Assembly (NCBI GenBank): GCA_002479215.1
Contig: DLME01000002.1
Coordinates: 1 to 13,790 of the forward strand
Length of the DNA: 13,790 nucleotides
Direction of reading: 5' to 3'
Source: Syntrophaceae bacterium UBA7544
GTDB taxonomy: Bacteria > Desulfobacterota > Syntrophia > Syntrophales > Smithellaceae
A program made the translations under genes and the position numbers. Shown piece after piece: positions 1 through 7,228 of the stretch. Every line of letters begins with the position of its first letter. Within the stretch, counting starts at the first letter, position 1. Below the pieces are notes generated by a model. The model did no database searches. It saw only the letters and a list, made by a program, of their open reading frames with translations, and was not told the origin of the DNA.

Positions 1-40
1 ACTGTATATTCTTTATGCACCCAGTATTCATGGAGATATT

Positions 41-886
41 ATGAAATTACATACGGATTTACCGCGTTGGAGCTATGCCATAGCTGCATTAGCCGGAGCC
101 ATTTTTATGTGTGTGTTTTGGTATATTACAGGGCTTGCAATTAATCAATCTCCAAACACGATAGAAGATGATACAATGGCTCATTATCGTGCCGAATTTT
201 TTAAGTTACAACCTTCCCAGATAGAAGCATTGCGAAAGATGAATATTACACATAACGCTAACGATGTATCTGACAGCGATTGGCTGATACTCGAAAACGC
301 AGGTTTTGTTGAACGAAACTTTACTGGAAAAATAGGAATAAAGACGGAATTGAAGCAGCTTGTTGCCCAACTTCTAAAAGAAAAAGTAGAACCTCTACCC
401 CCGAAACAACCTATATCATTATATCAAGTCTTTGAAGACGACTTATTATTTAAATATCATTCATCAGCAATAATAGGCGATGCTGTTTGGCGTACACCCA
501 ATAATACTGTGATTAATTACAAGGGAACTGTAGCAGCCGACTTTTCATCTCATGCAAAATTTATCGCGCTTTATTTGCCATTTACGCAGTTTACTTATGA
601 GTTTTGCAAGTTCTTTGCCGATCATTTCCAAGAAATGCTAGATACATCACAACCGCATAGTGATTTTCTTCAAATTTATCCAGGTGAAGGTGGAGTATCG
701 AGTGATAAACTGACGTTTACAGGATTAATCTATGTATATTTCGATGGCATGATGACAGAAGACGAAATATCTGACCTAAAACAGATTTTCAAATTAAAGG
801 GAGTAACAGTTCAATTTCGCGGCAAGGCGTATCTTGAAACTGAATGCCTTCGTCGCAAGATTGAGGGTGAACCGGGGCAGAAATGA
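41..886 (+). CDS. Hypothetical membrane-anchored protein (281 aa)
   Basis: I do not recognise this protein. The ATG at 41 is preceded by GGAG with six bases of spacing, so the start is well supported. Residues about 10-32 form one strongly hydrophobic helix after a short basic N-terminus, so the protein is probably anchored in the inner membrane with the remainder on one side. Residues about 45-115 are charged and look helical; about 120-260 look like a mixed alpha/beta soluble domain. I see no catalytic motif, and the scattered cysteines do not form a metal-binding pattern. It is the only plus-strand gene outside the transposon. A transposase fragment lies just after its stop, so it sits at a junction where mobile DNA has landed. 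Its upstream neighbours lie outside the window. The gene is likely real because it is long, intact and has a good ribosome site; its function is unknown. Confidence 0.75.
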   Translation: MKLHTDLPRWSYAIAALAGAIFMCVFWYITGLAINQSPNTIEDDTMAHYRAEFFKLQPSQIEALRKMNITHNANDVSDSDWLILENAGFVERNFTGKIGIKTELKQLVAQLLKEKVEPLPPKQPISLYQVFEDDLLFKYHSSAIIGDAVWRTPNNTVINYKGTVAADFSSHAKFIALYLPFTQFTYEFCKFFADHFQEMLDTSQPHSDFLQIYPGEGGVSSDKLTFTGLIYVYFDGMMTEDEISDLKQIFKLKGVTVQFRGKAYLETECLRRKIEGEPGQK

Positions 887-1190
887 ATTAATTAACACAT
901 TGCCATTGCCACTTAAGGATTTCATGCTACTAGTTTTTTAAATTCCATTTTAGGAGCGCTTAGTAGTTTTATGAGAGTATCCCTGAACAAATACGCATTA
1001 TTGCGGTTATTAAACCGCCATTCAAATTCATCGAGGTAAGCGTCAAGATGTTTAGCACTGATTTGATGATAAGAACCAACAAGAGAACGCTTGAACAAAG
1101 ACCAAGCAATATATTATGCTGATTAACCAATCCTCCGTCGCCCTGTTAAATTGTTATAAAATAAGTAATCAGCCCAAAAGTAGGATAAAT
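887..1190. other. Intergenic stretch between the hypothetical gene and lptD
   Basis: About 300 bases with no intact gene. Most is occupied by the transposase remnant at 922-1113. The remainder, 1117-1190, is AT-rich and holds the region just after the lptD stop. I see no convincing intrinsic terminator for lptD there. Confidence 0.6.
922..1113 (-). pseudogene. Remnant of an IS1595/ISXO2-type transposase, C-terminal end only
   Basis: The minus strand reads 63 residues to a TGA at 922-924. They include AWSLFKRSLVGSYHQIS, KHLDAYLDEFEWRFNNR and YLFRDTLIKLL, the very conserved C-terminus of ISXO2-like (IS1595 family) DDE transposases. Upstream the frame is closed by TAA at 1114-1116. A neighbouring frame just beyond reads V-N-Q-H-N, which resembles the residues normally preceding the I-E-x-x-W-S motif, so a small frameshifting deletion is likely here. 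The catalytic Asp residues and the N-terminal zinc-binding region are absent from the window. This is a dead fragment. I found no clear terminal inverted repeat or target duplication around it. The family assignment comes from remembered motif patterns. Confidence 0.85.
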
Positions 1191-3377
1191 TTACAATGCA
1201 CCTAATCCAGCTAATGATATTTTCAGCACAACTCTTGAATCGGTTTCAGTCTGCGTATATTCCAGTCCCAAGCTCCAACATTGACTATGATAAATCAATC
1301 CTACTGTATTTTCCACCGTTCTGGAATTTAAGCGATCGAGGCTTGACACAAAGTTGCCGGTAATATTATTTGTAATTTGTGCCTTTAAGTTAACAGTGAT
1401 TTGTTCAATAGAGTCTAAGGTATAATGATAACCGACTGATAACATATCGCCGCGCCAATCCTTGATATTCAAATCATAATTCGTTTGTGTCCAACCATCA
1501 TAAATGCTGTACTGATTGCGGACCATAAATGAAAAATACTTATGCGGATTAAAATCAAACTCCATTCCAAGATCGTCGAAAGGACGCCTTTCGGTAGTGG
1601 CAATGACAGGAGGAGTAATCCCTTCTATACCCCTTGTAGCGTCGTTAATATTATAAGTTTGAAACAGCTTGAGCCTTAAAAATTCCAGATAACTGTATTT
1701 GCCCGCATCATCCCTTACTTTAGCCGTAAAAGTGTTCGTAAGCGACCAAAGAACTCCGTTTTGTCCAGCTATTGCCAACATATAATCAGGGATATTATTC
1801 TGCCCTACATTAGGTGTATAGAAATAGGTTATTCCCGGCTTAATTTCATGCTGGATTTTCTCCCAGTTTTGAATCTGGAGATCAAAAATGCGCGACAGTC
1901 GACTGCTAATATCTAAAGACGCAGTATACAGCGTCCGATCTCCGCTTTTGTTATCGCCTTGCGCTTGGCTATCATCGCGTATCCAGGCTGTTTCACTAAA
2001 GGCAATTTGCGGCGTAATCTTGGCATAGCCGGATATATTCAAAGGCAAAGAAATACTAGGAGATAAATCAAAGAAGTGTCCCTTTTGTCCTTCTCCTCGA
2101 TAAAAATAATCATAAGTACCGGTGAGTTCATAATACAAAGGAGTTTTTAAGAGAGGTTGTTTGATGCCAGCAGCAACTATCTCCGGATATTTTTGCAGGG
2201 TCTGATCATTATTGGCAGTTGAAAAATCATCCGTGGAACTGATCAATCCCGTTAAATTGTAATTAGACCATCCTTTATATACACGGACAGTTGAGTCCAG
2301 CGAGCGCAGGTATTGATTAGCCTGAAAAGGAATCGTATTAAACGGATTTCCTTCTGTTGGCGTATAACGGTCGAGGTAATAGTTGTGGGCCGAGAAATCG
2401 CGAAAATACCATTCATCGGAAACTTTGTATAAATCAGTTCTCACGTAGAATTCTGGATCAAAGTCTGTTTCGTGATTTAAATAAAACGACCAGCGTTGGT
2501 GCATTTCCTGCCAATTGCGGCTGGTTGGGGCATCATTGGCACCCGCCGTTTCAATAATAGGTTTTGTATCCTCCATATAATCACCGTAAAAAGTGCCGAA
2601 GGAATGACTGCCCAGATAATATCTAAATTCCACGCCTTCTTTAAATCCTCTGTCTTCAATGTAACGCTGATATAATGTCGCATCCATTTGAGGAGAAATC
2701 GCCCAAAAAAAGGGGGTTTCGATGTCGAGGCCATCTTGTCCTGTGGAAAGATAAGGACTAATAAATCCCGATTGGCGTTCAGTTTTTACAGGAAAAGGAA
2801 CAAAGGGAGAGTAGAAAACCGGCAAGCCTTCTGTGACTAACCGGGCATTTTTCATCAAACCATATCCTTCAATTGTTACGTCCATTTCGCTGCCGGCAAT
2901 TTCCCAATCCGGATAATCTCCATCGCAGGTTGTGGCTCTCGGCTGTTGAATGAAATATGTCTGTTCTCCGGTCTTTTCGATTTTGTCGCCTTTAATATAA
3001 AAATGGTTCCTGGAATAAAAAGCTCGGCCTTTATATGCAACACCGGTTTTATTTTCAATATTGAAAACGATTTTATCTCCTTGCAGGGTATCTTCTCCCA
3101 TTTTTAGTAAGACATTGCCCCGAGCAGTGGCAATATTATTCTTATTATCTAATTCCACATCATCGGCATTTAAAACGCCGCCGCTGTAATGTATCACTAC
3201 TTTCCCTTGAGCATGATATTTGTCGAGGAAATTGTCGTAATCCATGCTGTCCGCCTCAATATCCACAGGCTTTTTATCTTCTTTGGTTTCTTCGGCAGAA
3301 ACTCGGGTGTATGAAATCAGTAACATTCCCATCGCAAAACAAGTAACTATAAATTTATACTTCAATTTCCCGATCAA
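1191..3377 (-). CDS. lptD: LPS-assembly outer membrane protein LptD (OstA)
   Basis: LptD is the outer-membrane beta-barrel that, with LptE, inserts lipopolysaccharide into the outer leaflet. The longest reading is 731 residues from a GTG at 3386, but the AAGGTG ribosome site overlaps that codon. The TTG at 3375-3377 has ideal six-base spacing from it, so I place the start there (728 aa). A basic and hydrophobic signal peptide ends near the VSA-EE site. An OstA/LptA-like periplasmic domain follows (about residues 38-165: the DIEADSMDYD, GDKIVFN and AYKGRAF stretches), then the LptD barrel with GFISPYLSTGQDG and FFWAISPQMDATLYQRYI. The mature protein has only two cysteines, at 154 and 703 in the long numbering, so a single N-to-C disulphide is possible instead of the two in E. 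coli. It is last in an operon, 24 bp after folC. Length is typical of the family. Confidence 0.96.
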   Translation of the reverse strand: MIGKLKYKFIVTCFAMGMLLISYTRVSAEETKEDKKPVDIEADSMDYDNFLDKYHAQGKVVIHYSGGVLNADDVELDNKNNIATARGNVLLKMGEDTLQGDKIVFNIENKTGVAYKGRAFYSRNHFYIKGDKIEKTGEQTYFIQQPRATTCDGDYPDWEIAGSEMDVTIEGYGLMKNARLVTEGLPVFYSPFVPFPVKTERQSGFISPYLSTGQDGLDIETPFFWAISPQMDATLYQRYIEDRGFKEGVEFRYYLGSHSFGTFYGDYMEDTKPIIETAGANDAPTSRNWQEMHQRWSFYLNHETDFDPEFYVRTDLYKVSDEWYFRDFSAHNYYLDRYTPTEGNPFNTIPFQANQYLRSLDSTVRVYKGWSNYNLTGLISSTDDFSTANNDQTLQKYPEIVAAGIKQPLLKTPLYYELTGTYDYFYRGEGQKGHFFDLSPSISLPLNISGYAKITPQIAFSETAWIRDDSQAQGDNKSGDRTLYTASLDISSRLSRIFDLQIQNWEKIQHEIKPGITYFYTPNVGQNNIPDYMLAIAGQNGVLWSLTNTFTAKVRDDAGKYSYLEFLRLKLFQTYNINDATRGIEGITPPVIATTERRPFDDLGMEFDFNPHKYFSFMVRNQYSIYDGWTQTNYDLNIKDWRGDMLSVGYHYTLDSIEQITVNLKAQITNNITGNFVSSLDRLNSRTVENTVGLIYHSQCWSLGLEYTQTETDSRVVLKISLAGLGAL

Positions 3378-3410
3378 AATAAACACCTTGTTTATTTATT
3401 ATTAAAAAAT

Positions 3411-4691
3411 TCAGTATTTCTTAGCACAAGAAACAGTTTTAGGAAACTTTTGTTTTACTTCGCCCGCCAGATAAAGAGAGCCTGTCGCGCAAATTAAATC
3501 TTTTTTTTCAGCCAAGGCTTGTGCTTTCTGAATCGCCTGCCCAACATTTTGCGTCACTATCGCCTTACATCCTATTTTCTCCAATACTTTCCAAATGTTA
3601 TCTGGTGATACAGCACGCTTGGTCTTTAATTTAGTTATAATTATTTTATAGGCGAGAGGAGCTATTTTTTTCAGCATTTGACGATAATCCTTATCGATAA
3701 GAGAACTAAAAATAAGAATTAACCGGCGATAGGAAAAATTGTTTTTTAGAGCCCGGCATAAGACGCTAATTCCCGCAGGATTATGCGCGCCATCCAAAAG
3801 AAAAAGAGGTTCTTTCTGCAAAAAATCCAGCCGGGCATCCAAGTACGCTTTTTTAAGCCCGGCTCGGATTGCGTCATTATCTATCTTCAAGCCATTTTTA
3901 TCACTAAGCTCAACTGCAGCCACGGCCAACGCGGCATTTGCCAACTGATGCTCGCCTCGCAGAGAAATAGTTAAGCCGCTCAATTTGCGGTACAGTCCCT
4001 GGTAGGCAAAAGAATATTTTTTTTGTTTTACTATTTTTATATCAGCCCCCAATCGATAGAGCTTCGCTTTGCGACGTGAGCATATATTTTTCAACACCTG
4101 CAAAACATTTTTTTGTTTTGCCGCTGTAAGGCAAATGCCGTTTTGTTTGATGATACCCGCTTTTTCACGGGTAATTGATTCCAGAGTATTGCCTAGGTAG
4201 GCCATATGGTCGAAGGAAATATTGGTGATTATCGAAACCAGCGGCTTACAGACATTGGTGGCATCTAGCCTGCCTCCTAAACCAACCTCTAGGACGGCAA
4301 TATCCACTTTTTGGCGCTGAAAATAAACAAAGGCAACAGCAGTCAAAAATTCAAAATATGTTAAAGGCTTTTTGATCTTTTCTTTTATATCCGCGATGAT
4401 TTGGCTAAAGTCTTTCCGGACGATTTTTCTCCCGTTGATAACAATTCTTTCTCGAACGTCAACTAAATGCGGGGAGGTGTAAAGGCCAACCTTATAACCG
4501 GCACTATGCAATATAGAAGCGGTCATTGTCGCGGTTGATCCTTTACCGTTTGTACCGGCAATCAATATTGTCTTATAGTCATTTTGCGGATTTCCCATCC
4601 GGGACAATAGTTCGGTAATTGTCTCCAATCCAAAATGCATGATATCAACATTTAAGCCGGCAAGATAAGCGGAAGGATCAAATTTTTTCAT
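3411..4691 (-). CDS. folC: Folylpolyglutamate synthase / dihydrofolate synthase
   Basis: This cytosolic Mur-ligase-family enzyme adds glutamate to dihydropteroate and/or reduced folates using ATP. The 426-residue length is normal. Visible landmarks: P-loop GTNGKGS at 46-52, TYFEFLTAVAF at 111-121, EVGLGGRLDATN at 135-146, ISFDHMAYLGNTLESITREKAGIIK at 158-182 (key His 162 and Glu 176), the RGEHQLANAALA helix near 245, the LDGAHNPAG motif at 299-307 that starts the C-terminal domain, and the GSLYLAGEV end motif near 404. The ATG at 4691 has only a weak ribosome site and lies 15 bp after the preceding stop, so translation probably depends on coupling to that gene. lptD follows after 24 bp. Whether it does one or both reactions cannot be told from sequence alone. 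Confidence 0.96.
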   Translation of the reverse strand: MKKFDPSAYLAGLNVDIMHFGLETITELLSRMGNPQNDYKTILIAGTNGKGSTATMTASILHSAGYKVGLYTSPHLVDVRERIVINGRKIVRKDFSQIIADIKEKIKKPLTYFEFLTAVAFVYFQRQKVDIAVLEVGLGGRLDATNVCKPLVSIITNISFDHMAYLGNTLESITREKAGIIKQNGICLTAAKQKNVLQVLKNICSRRKAKLYRLGADIKIVKQKKYSFAYQGLYRKLSGLTISLRGEHQLANAALAVAAVELSDKNGLKIDNDAIRAGLKKAYLDARLDFLQKEPLFLLDGAHNPAGISVLCRALKNNFSYRRLILIFSSLIDKDYRQMLKKIAPLAYKIIITKLKTKRAVSPDNIWKVLEKIGCKAIVTQNVGQAIQKAQALAEKKDLICATGSLYLAGEVKQKFPKTVSCAKKY

Positions 4692-4706
4692 GTTCGCGTA
4701 GAATGA

Positions 4707-5474
4707 TTAAATACGGATTATTTGGCCATCTTCAATAATATGGATTTTTCTATCTTTTATTGCCGCTACTTCTTTGCGGATAACTTCCTGGTAGCTGAGT
4801 TTCATGTGATAGAGGTAAATATCCGGTTTTTTGCCTTTCAATTTTTTAAGTTCTCCTTGCAAAGAAAATGGAGTGAGATGTCCTGTTACATCGGCAACAT
4901 CTTTCATAGAATCGGGCAAAGAGGTTTCGATAAATATGGCCCTGAGTCCTTTAGTTTTTTGGGCAATTTGCCAGACTTCTCGAGTAGGCCCGGTATCGCC
5001 TAGGAACATTACGGCTTTACCTTTGAATTCGATCGCGTATCCGACAGTTTCCACGACATGATTAAGATCAATGGTAGTGATTTGTAAATCAGCGATTGTC
5101 TGTTTTTTACCAGGTTTGATAATCAGAAATTTTATAAGCGGCTCTTTAGCGCTTGGTATTTTAGAAAAATCCGGCCAGATGACATTGTTAAATAAGTGAC
5201 GGTGAATGGAATCGAGAATGCCTTTTGTACTAACAATCACTAAAGGTTTTTTCCTGCGTTGAAAAAACATATTATCGGCGAGAAACGTAATATCACGCAC
5301 GTGATCCAGATGAGCGTGCGTTATAAAAACATAATCTATTTTTAACTGCTCCCGAAGACTTAAGACGGTAGTGACCGTTCCAGCATCCAATAGAACGTTC
5401 TGCCCGAGGAGGAAACTTGTTGTATTATAATTAGGAAGCTGTGAGCCGTGACAACCCAGCACCCTTATTTTCAT
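4707..5474 (-). CDS. Metallo-beta-lactamase-fold hydrolase, class-II cyclic-nucleotide phosphodiesterase-like
   Basis: I use the ATG at 5474 (255 aa) because GAGGAG lies six bases upstream of it; the 13 extra upstream codons (MLLCKIIDCEELK) are the leader containing that ribosome site. The metal-binding motif HAHLDH is at 53-58, with further ligands likely at His 139, Asp 160 (FLGDTGPT), and His 199 or His 223. The LLDAGT strand is at 28-33. The IETS and TGHLTPFS motifs (about 182-204) are the pattern I associate with class-II 3',5'-cyclic-nucleotide phosphodiesterases, so hydrolysis of cAMP or cGMP is a reasonable guess. The fold is certain and the substrate is not. There is no signal peptide, so it acts in the cytosol. 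It is first in an operon with folC and lptD; no functional link to them is evident. A weak promoter may lie at 5496-5524 (TTGGCA, 17 bp, AAAATA on the minus strand). Confidence 0.85.
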   Translation of the reverse strand: MKIRVLGCHGSQLPNYNTTSFLLGQNVLLDAGTVTTVLSLREQLKIDYVFITHAHLDHVRDITFLADNMFFQRRKKPLVIVSTKGILDSIHRHLFNNVIWPDFSKIPSAKEPLIKFLIIKPGKKQTIADLQITTIDLNHVVETVGYAIEFKGKAVMFLGDTGPTREVWQIAQKTKGLRAIFIETSLPDSMKDVADVTGHLTPFSLQGELKKLKGKKPDIYLYHMKLSYQEVIRKEVAAIKDRKIHIIEDGQIIRI

Positions 5475-5869
5475 TTTAAGCTCCTCACAGTCAATTATTT
5501 TGCAAAGTAGCATACCTTTGCCAAGCAGGCAATGAATTTATAAAAAAGCTTAGAAAAATATAATAGAATAATGTAGTTATTACACAAGTTTAAGAAGCAA
5601 CTTAATAAATAGTCGTGAAAATTATTAGAGGTAGTTTGTTATCGCAGAAATGCCGTAGGCTCAAATAGTTTTGTAATGTGCAATTCCCGAGCCTGCTTAA
5701 TTGTTTTCCCCGGTTCACTCGATACTTTGTTCAATTGATAATTATGATGATTATAGGTTTTGGCTAAGGCCGTTCCTCGCCGATTCGGTGAATTGATTAG
5801 TTATAGTATATATTTTGCTTCATACAGTGTCGCTGGCGCAGCGTAAAACAGTTTAACGATGCGATGTTA
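5475..5869. other. Intergenic stretch with leader of the folC operon and broken cassette end
   Basis: No gene is visible. The right part (5800-5869) is the tail of the second cassette. The left part (5475-5530) holds the ribosome site and possible promoter of the metallo-hydrolase. Between them (about 5530-5790) is AT-rich DNA without recognisable motifs, apart from a small CCGATTCGG palindrome near 5781. The expected second half of an attC site is not found here. Confidence 0.5.
5800..5806 (-). repeat. Candidate R'' box of a second, broken attC site
   Basis: The minus strand reads CTATAAC, the exact complement of GTTATAG at 6168-6174 that opens the cassette carrying the 95-residue gene. In an intact integron cassette the 5' end (TTRRRY) and the R'' box near the 3' end are complementary in exactly this way. 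No matching L'/R' arm (GTTRRRY) can be found further along, so the site would be truncated or replaced. A seven-base match alone is weak evidence; position and orientation are what make it worth recording. Confidence 0.35.
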
Positions 5870-6157
5870 CTACAGTGAAAATGCTTTTTGTCTTGCCTCA
5901 TCTAATAATCCTGGATGAGGTTCGCTGTCACCTCTGATATCTGCAAGAACATCTTCAAGCGCACCGACAAATTGTATTATTTCGTCTTTTGATTTGAGTT
6001 CTCCAATTGCAGAATGGATCATTGCAGCCGTTTGATGACATCCTTTTCGATATGTCCTTTCTCGCATTTCATCAACAGTTACGCCTGTTTTAAATTTTGC
6101 AAACTCATTGATCTCTTGCAAGTCAGCAATTGTAAATATTTTCGATTCATCTGTCAT
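5870..6157 (-). CDS. Small hypothetical protein, probable integron cassette gene (95 aa)
   Basis: I do not recognise this family. The start at 6157 is strongly supported by AGGAGGAG a few bases upstream. The protein is acidic, soluble and mostly helical, with no membrane segment, no signal peptide and a single cysteine (about residue 40, in RKGCHQTAAMIH). The segment T-x-A-D-L-Q-E-I-N-E-F-A near the start could be a helix pair. It starts 11 bases after the GTTATAG box of the attC-like site and lacks an obvious promoter of its own, which is the normal form of a promoterless integron cassette gene expressed from upstream. It lies downstream of the 267-residue gene on the same strand. Function unknown. 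Confidence 0.75.
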   Translation of the reverse strand: MTDESKIFTIADLQEINEFAKFKTGVTVDEMRERTYRKGCHQTAAMIHSAIGELKSKDEIIQFVGALEDVLADIRGDSEPHPGLLDEARQKAFSL

Positions 6158-6167
6158 TAGTCTCCTC

Positions 6168-6228
6168 CTATAACGCGCCGCATCACAGACGCGAATTACG
6201 AGCGTCCTCGTGCATGCGGATCTTGGGC
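6168..6228 (-). repeat. attC-like integron recombination site (61 bp)
   Basis: Read on the minus strand, this starts with GCCCAAG (R'', 6222-6228) one base after the stop of the 267-residue gene and ends with GTTATAG (R', 6168-6174), just before the ribosome site of the next gene. Between them the arms pair: CCGCAT(G)CAC(G)AG(G)ACGC on the left against GCGTCTGTGATGCGG on the right. The left arm matches the complement of the right exactly except for three unpaired G bases, with a nine-base loop. Unpaired bases confined to the L'' arm are the hallmark that lets integron integrase choose the attC strand. The R boxes deviate from the consensus (GTTATAG against GTTRRRY; GCCCAAG against RYYYAAC), but GCCCAAG matches six of seven bases of the complement of GTTGGGC at the start of the same cassette. 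Confidence 0.72.
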
Positions 6229-6229
6229 C

Positions 6230-7033
6230 TTATCGTCGTTTTGATTTCCGGTGGTCACCGGAGAAAAGCTCTTCAACAATAGCAAAAGTGTCTTTAATAG
6301 CATCATATGCTTGATCTTTGGTTATAATTACATTGTTTCGCTTTGAATGAAGAACCTCATCAGCTTTTTTTATTACTTTGTCGGCGTTATCCCAATTTCC
6401 TTGGTTAACATACTGCTTTATGCTACGCATGAGCACCTTGAGATTATACTCTCGTGTATCTGGAACTGCTGAATTGAATCTCAAATTTTCTCGTCGATCC
6501 AATGCCTCAAAACAACCCGTTTCAATGACTGCACGACAGTATATTACTGTGGTCTGAAATAGTCCTAGGGTATAACACTTCCTCAAGTTTTGAAAATGGT
6601 GAACAAAATGGCTCGGGAGAGACTCACTGACGATAAGAGTAGCAACTTCGTTTCTTCTTGTAAAGAAGCCTTCATCCACATAATCGGCTGTACCTTCACT
6701 GAACAAAGCATCAATATAATCTATACCGTCTTCTGATTCCTGCGAAAAGGAAGTTCCAGTAACTTTAGATAAGACTTCGACCACCCGGTCAATTGTGTAA
6801 CCATAATTGTCCCTGATTTTCTTTAATTTTAGCTTAAGACTGTCATGGACTTTTAAGGGTTTGCTCTCCGATAAAAAACGTTTTACTTTTTTCTTTGCCT
6901 CCAAAGCCTGGTCGATGATTTCAAGATTATTGCATTTTACACTGGCAGTTATCAAGGCAGCGAGTTTTTCAAACTCGCTGACGAGTTCATTGAGACGGGC
7001 CAATTTTGCCAATTCATCCTTATCATTTTCCAT
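6230..7033 (-). CDS. Hypothetical protein, possible HEPN/DUF4145-like, probable integron cassette gene (267 aa)
   Basis: The frame is open from 7120, but the ATG at 7033 has GAGAGGTG just upstream and is the better start; the longer reading would run through the promoter's 5' leader. The N-terminal half (about 1-110) is a highly charged, probably coiled-coil helical region with many Lys/Glu and heptad-like leucines. The C-terminal half has a helical segment ending CRAVIETGCFEAL (about 190-202) and a closing segment DEVLHSKRNN...KDQAYDAIKDTFAIVEELF. This arrangement resembles HEPN-type DUF4145 proteins, where an R-A-x-x-E helix is followed by an N/H-rich turn and a last helix. The catalytic RxxxxH of HEPN RNases is not convincingly present. 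There is no signal peptide or membrane helix. The TAA stop is one base before the attC-like site, as is typical of cassette genes. Family assignment is tentative. Confidence 0.7.
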   Translation of the reverse strand: MENDKDELAKLARLNELVSEFEKLAALITASVKCNNLEIIDQALEAKKKVKRFLSESKPLKVHDSLKLKLKKIRDNYGYTIDRVVEVLSKVTGTSFSQESEDGIDYIDALFSEGTADYVDEGFFTRRNEVATLIVSESLPSHFVHHFQNLRKCYTLGLFQTTVIYCRAVIETGCFEALDRRENLRFNSAVPDTREYNLKVLMRSIKQYVNQGNWDNADKVIKKADEVLHSKRNNVIITKDQAYDAIKDTFAIVEELFSGDHRKSKRR

Positions 7034-7059
7034 ATAGCACCTCTCGTTTTGTATATGAG

Positions 7060-7066
7060 GCCCAAC
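7060..7066 (-). repeat. Cassette 5' boundary box GTTGGGC
   Basis: The minus strand reads GTTGGGC, an exact GTTRRRY core site, 26 bases upstream of the ATG at 7033. It is complementary in six of seven bases to the GCCCAAG box at 6222-6228. Together they would bound one cassette of about 892 bp. Upstream of this box I could not identify a paired attC arm or an attI site with certainty. Confidence 0.5.
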
Positions 7067-7108
7067 AATTAATATACGAACTTCGCTTTTTCCTATAGTC
7101 TTGTCGAC

Positions 7109-7135
7109 ATTATAACACACAATATTTTTTGTAAA
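7109..7135 (-). promoter_or_regulatory. Promoter upstream of the cassette genes
   Basis: The minus strand has a perfect TATAAT at 7109-7114. A near-consensus TTTACA at 7130-7135 is spaced 15 bp, or TTTTAC at 16 bp. Transcription would start near 7102 and run through the GTTGGGC box into the 267-residue gene and then the 95-residue gene. Its place about 45-50 bases outside the first recombination box resembles the cassette promoter of an integron. The transposon end at 7163 lies just upstream, so the promoter was left intact. Confidence 0.55.
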
Positions 7136-7154
7136 AGTAATAAATCTAATATCT

Positions 7155-7162
7155 TAAAAATG
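7155..7162 (+). repeat. Target site duplication, left copy (TAAAAATG)
   Basis: This eight-base sequence directly precedes the left terminal repeat and is repeated exactly at 10682-10689, directly after the right terminal repeat. An eight-base duplication fits the IS1 family and marks a single, fairly recent insertion. Confidence 0.9.
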
Positions 7163-7179
7163 GGTAGTGGGTCAGTTTG
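7163..7179 (+). repeat. Left terminal inverted repeat of the transposon
   Basis: GGTAGTGGGTCAGTTTG. The complement of 10665-10681 matches in all 17 positions; similarity stops sharply after this. Confidence 0.93.
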
Positions 7180-7192
7180 AAATAATTGCCTC

Positions 7193-7228
7193 TTGTAATG
7201 CTTGACCGCTTATATTATATTACAAGCA
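7193..7228 (+). promoter_or_regulatory. Promoter and inverted-repeat operator of the small basic transposon gene
   Basis: TTGTAA (7193-7198) is followed after exactly 17 bp by TATATT (7216-7221), a good sigma-70-type promoter. Overlapping it is a dyad: TTGTAAT at 7193-7199 against ATTACAA at 7219-7225, and TGCTTG at 7199-7204 against CAAGCA at 7223-7228. The TGCTTG core is the same box found at the P63C and transposase promoters. The predicted transcription start falls on or next to the ATG at 7228, so the mRNA may be leaderless. Confidence 0.55.

Noticed and set aside
2357..3058. Open frames inside lptD on both strands
   Set aside because: Shadows of a clearly coding frame with signal peptide and conserved domains.
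5820..5860. CGCTG-GCG-CAGCG hairpin after the 95-residue gene
   Set aside because: No T-run follows on either strand and the stem is only five pairs, so it is not a credible terminator.
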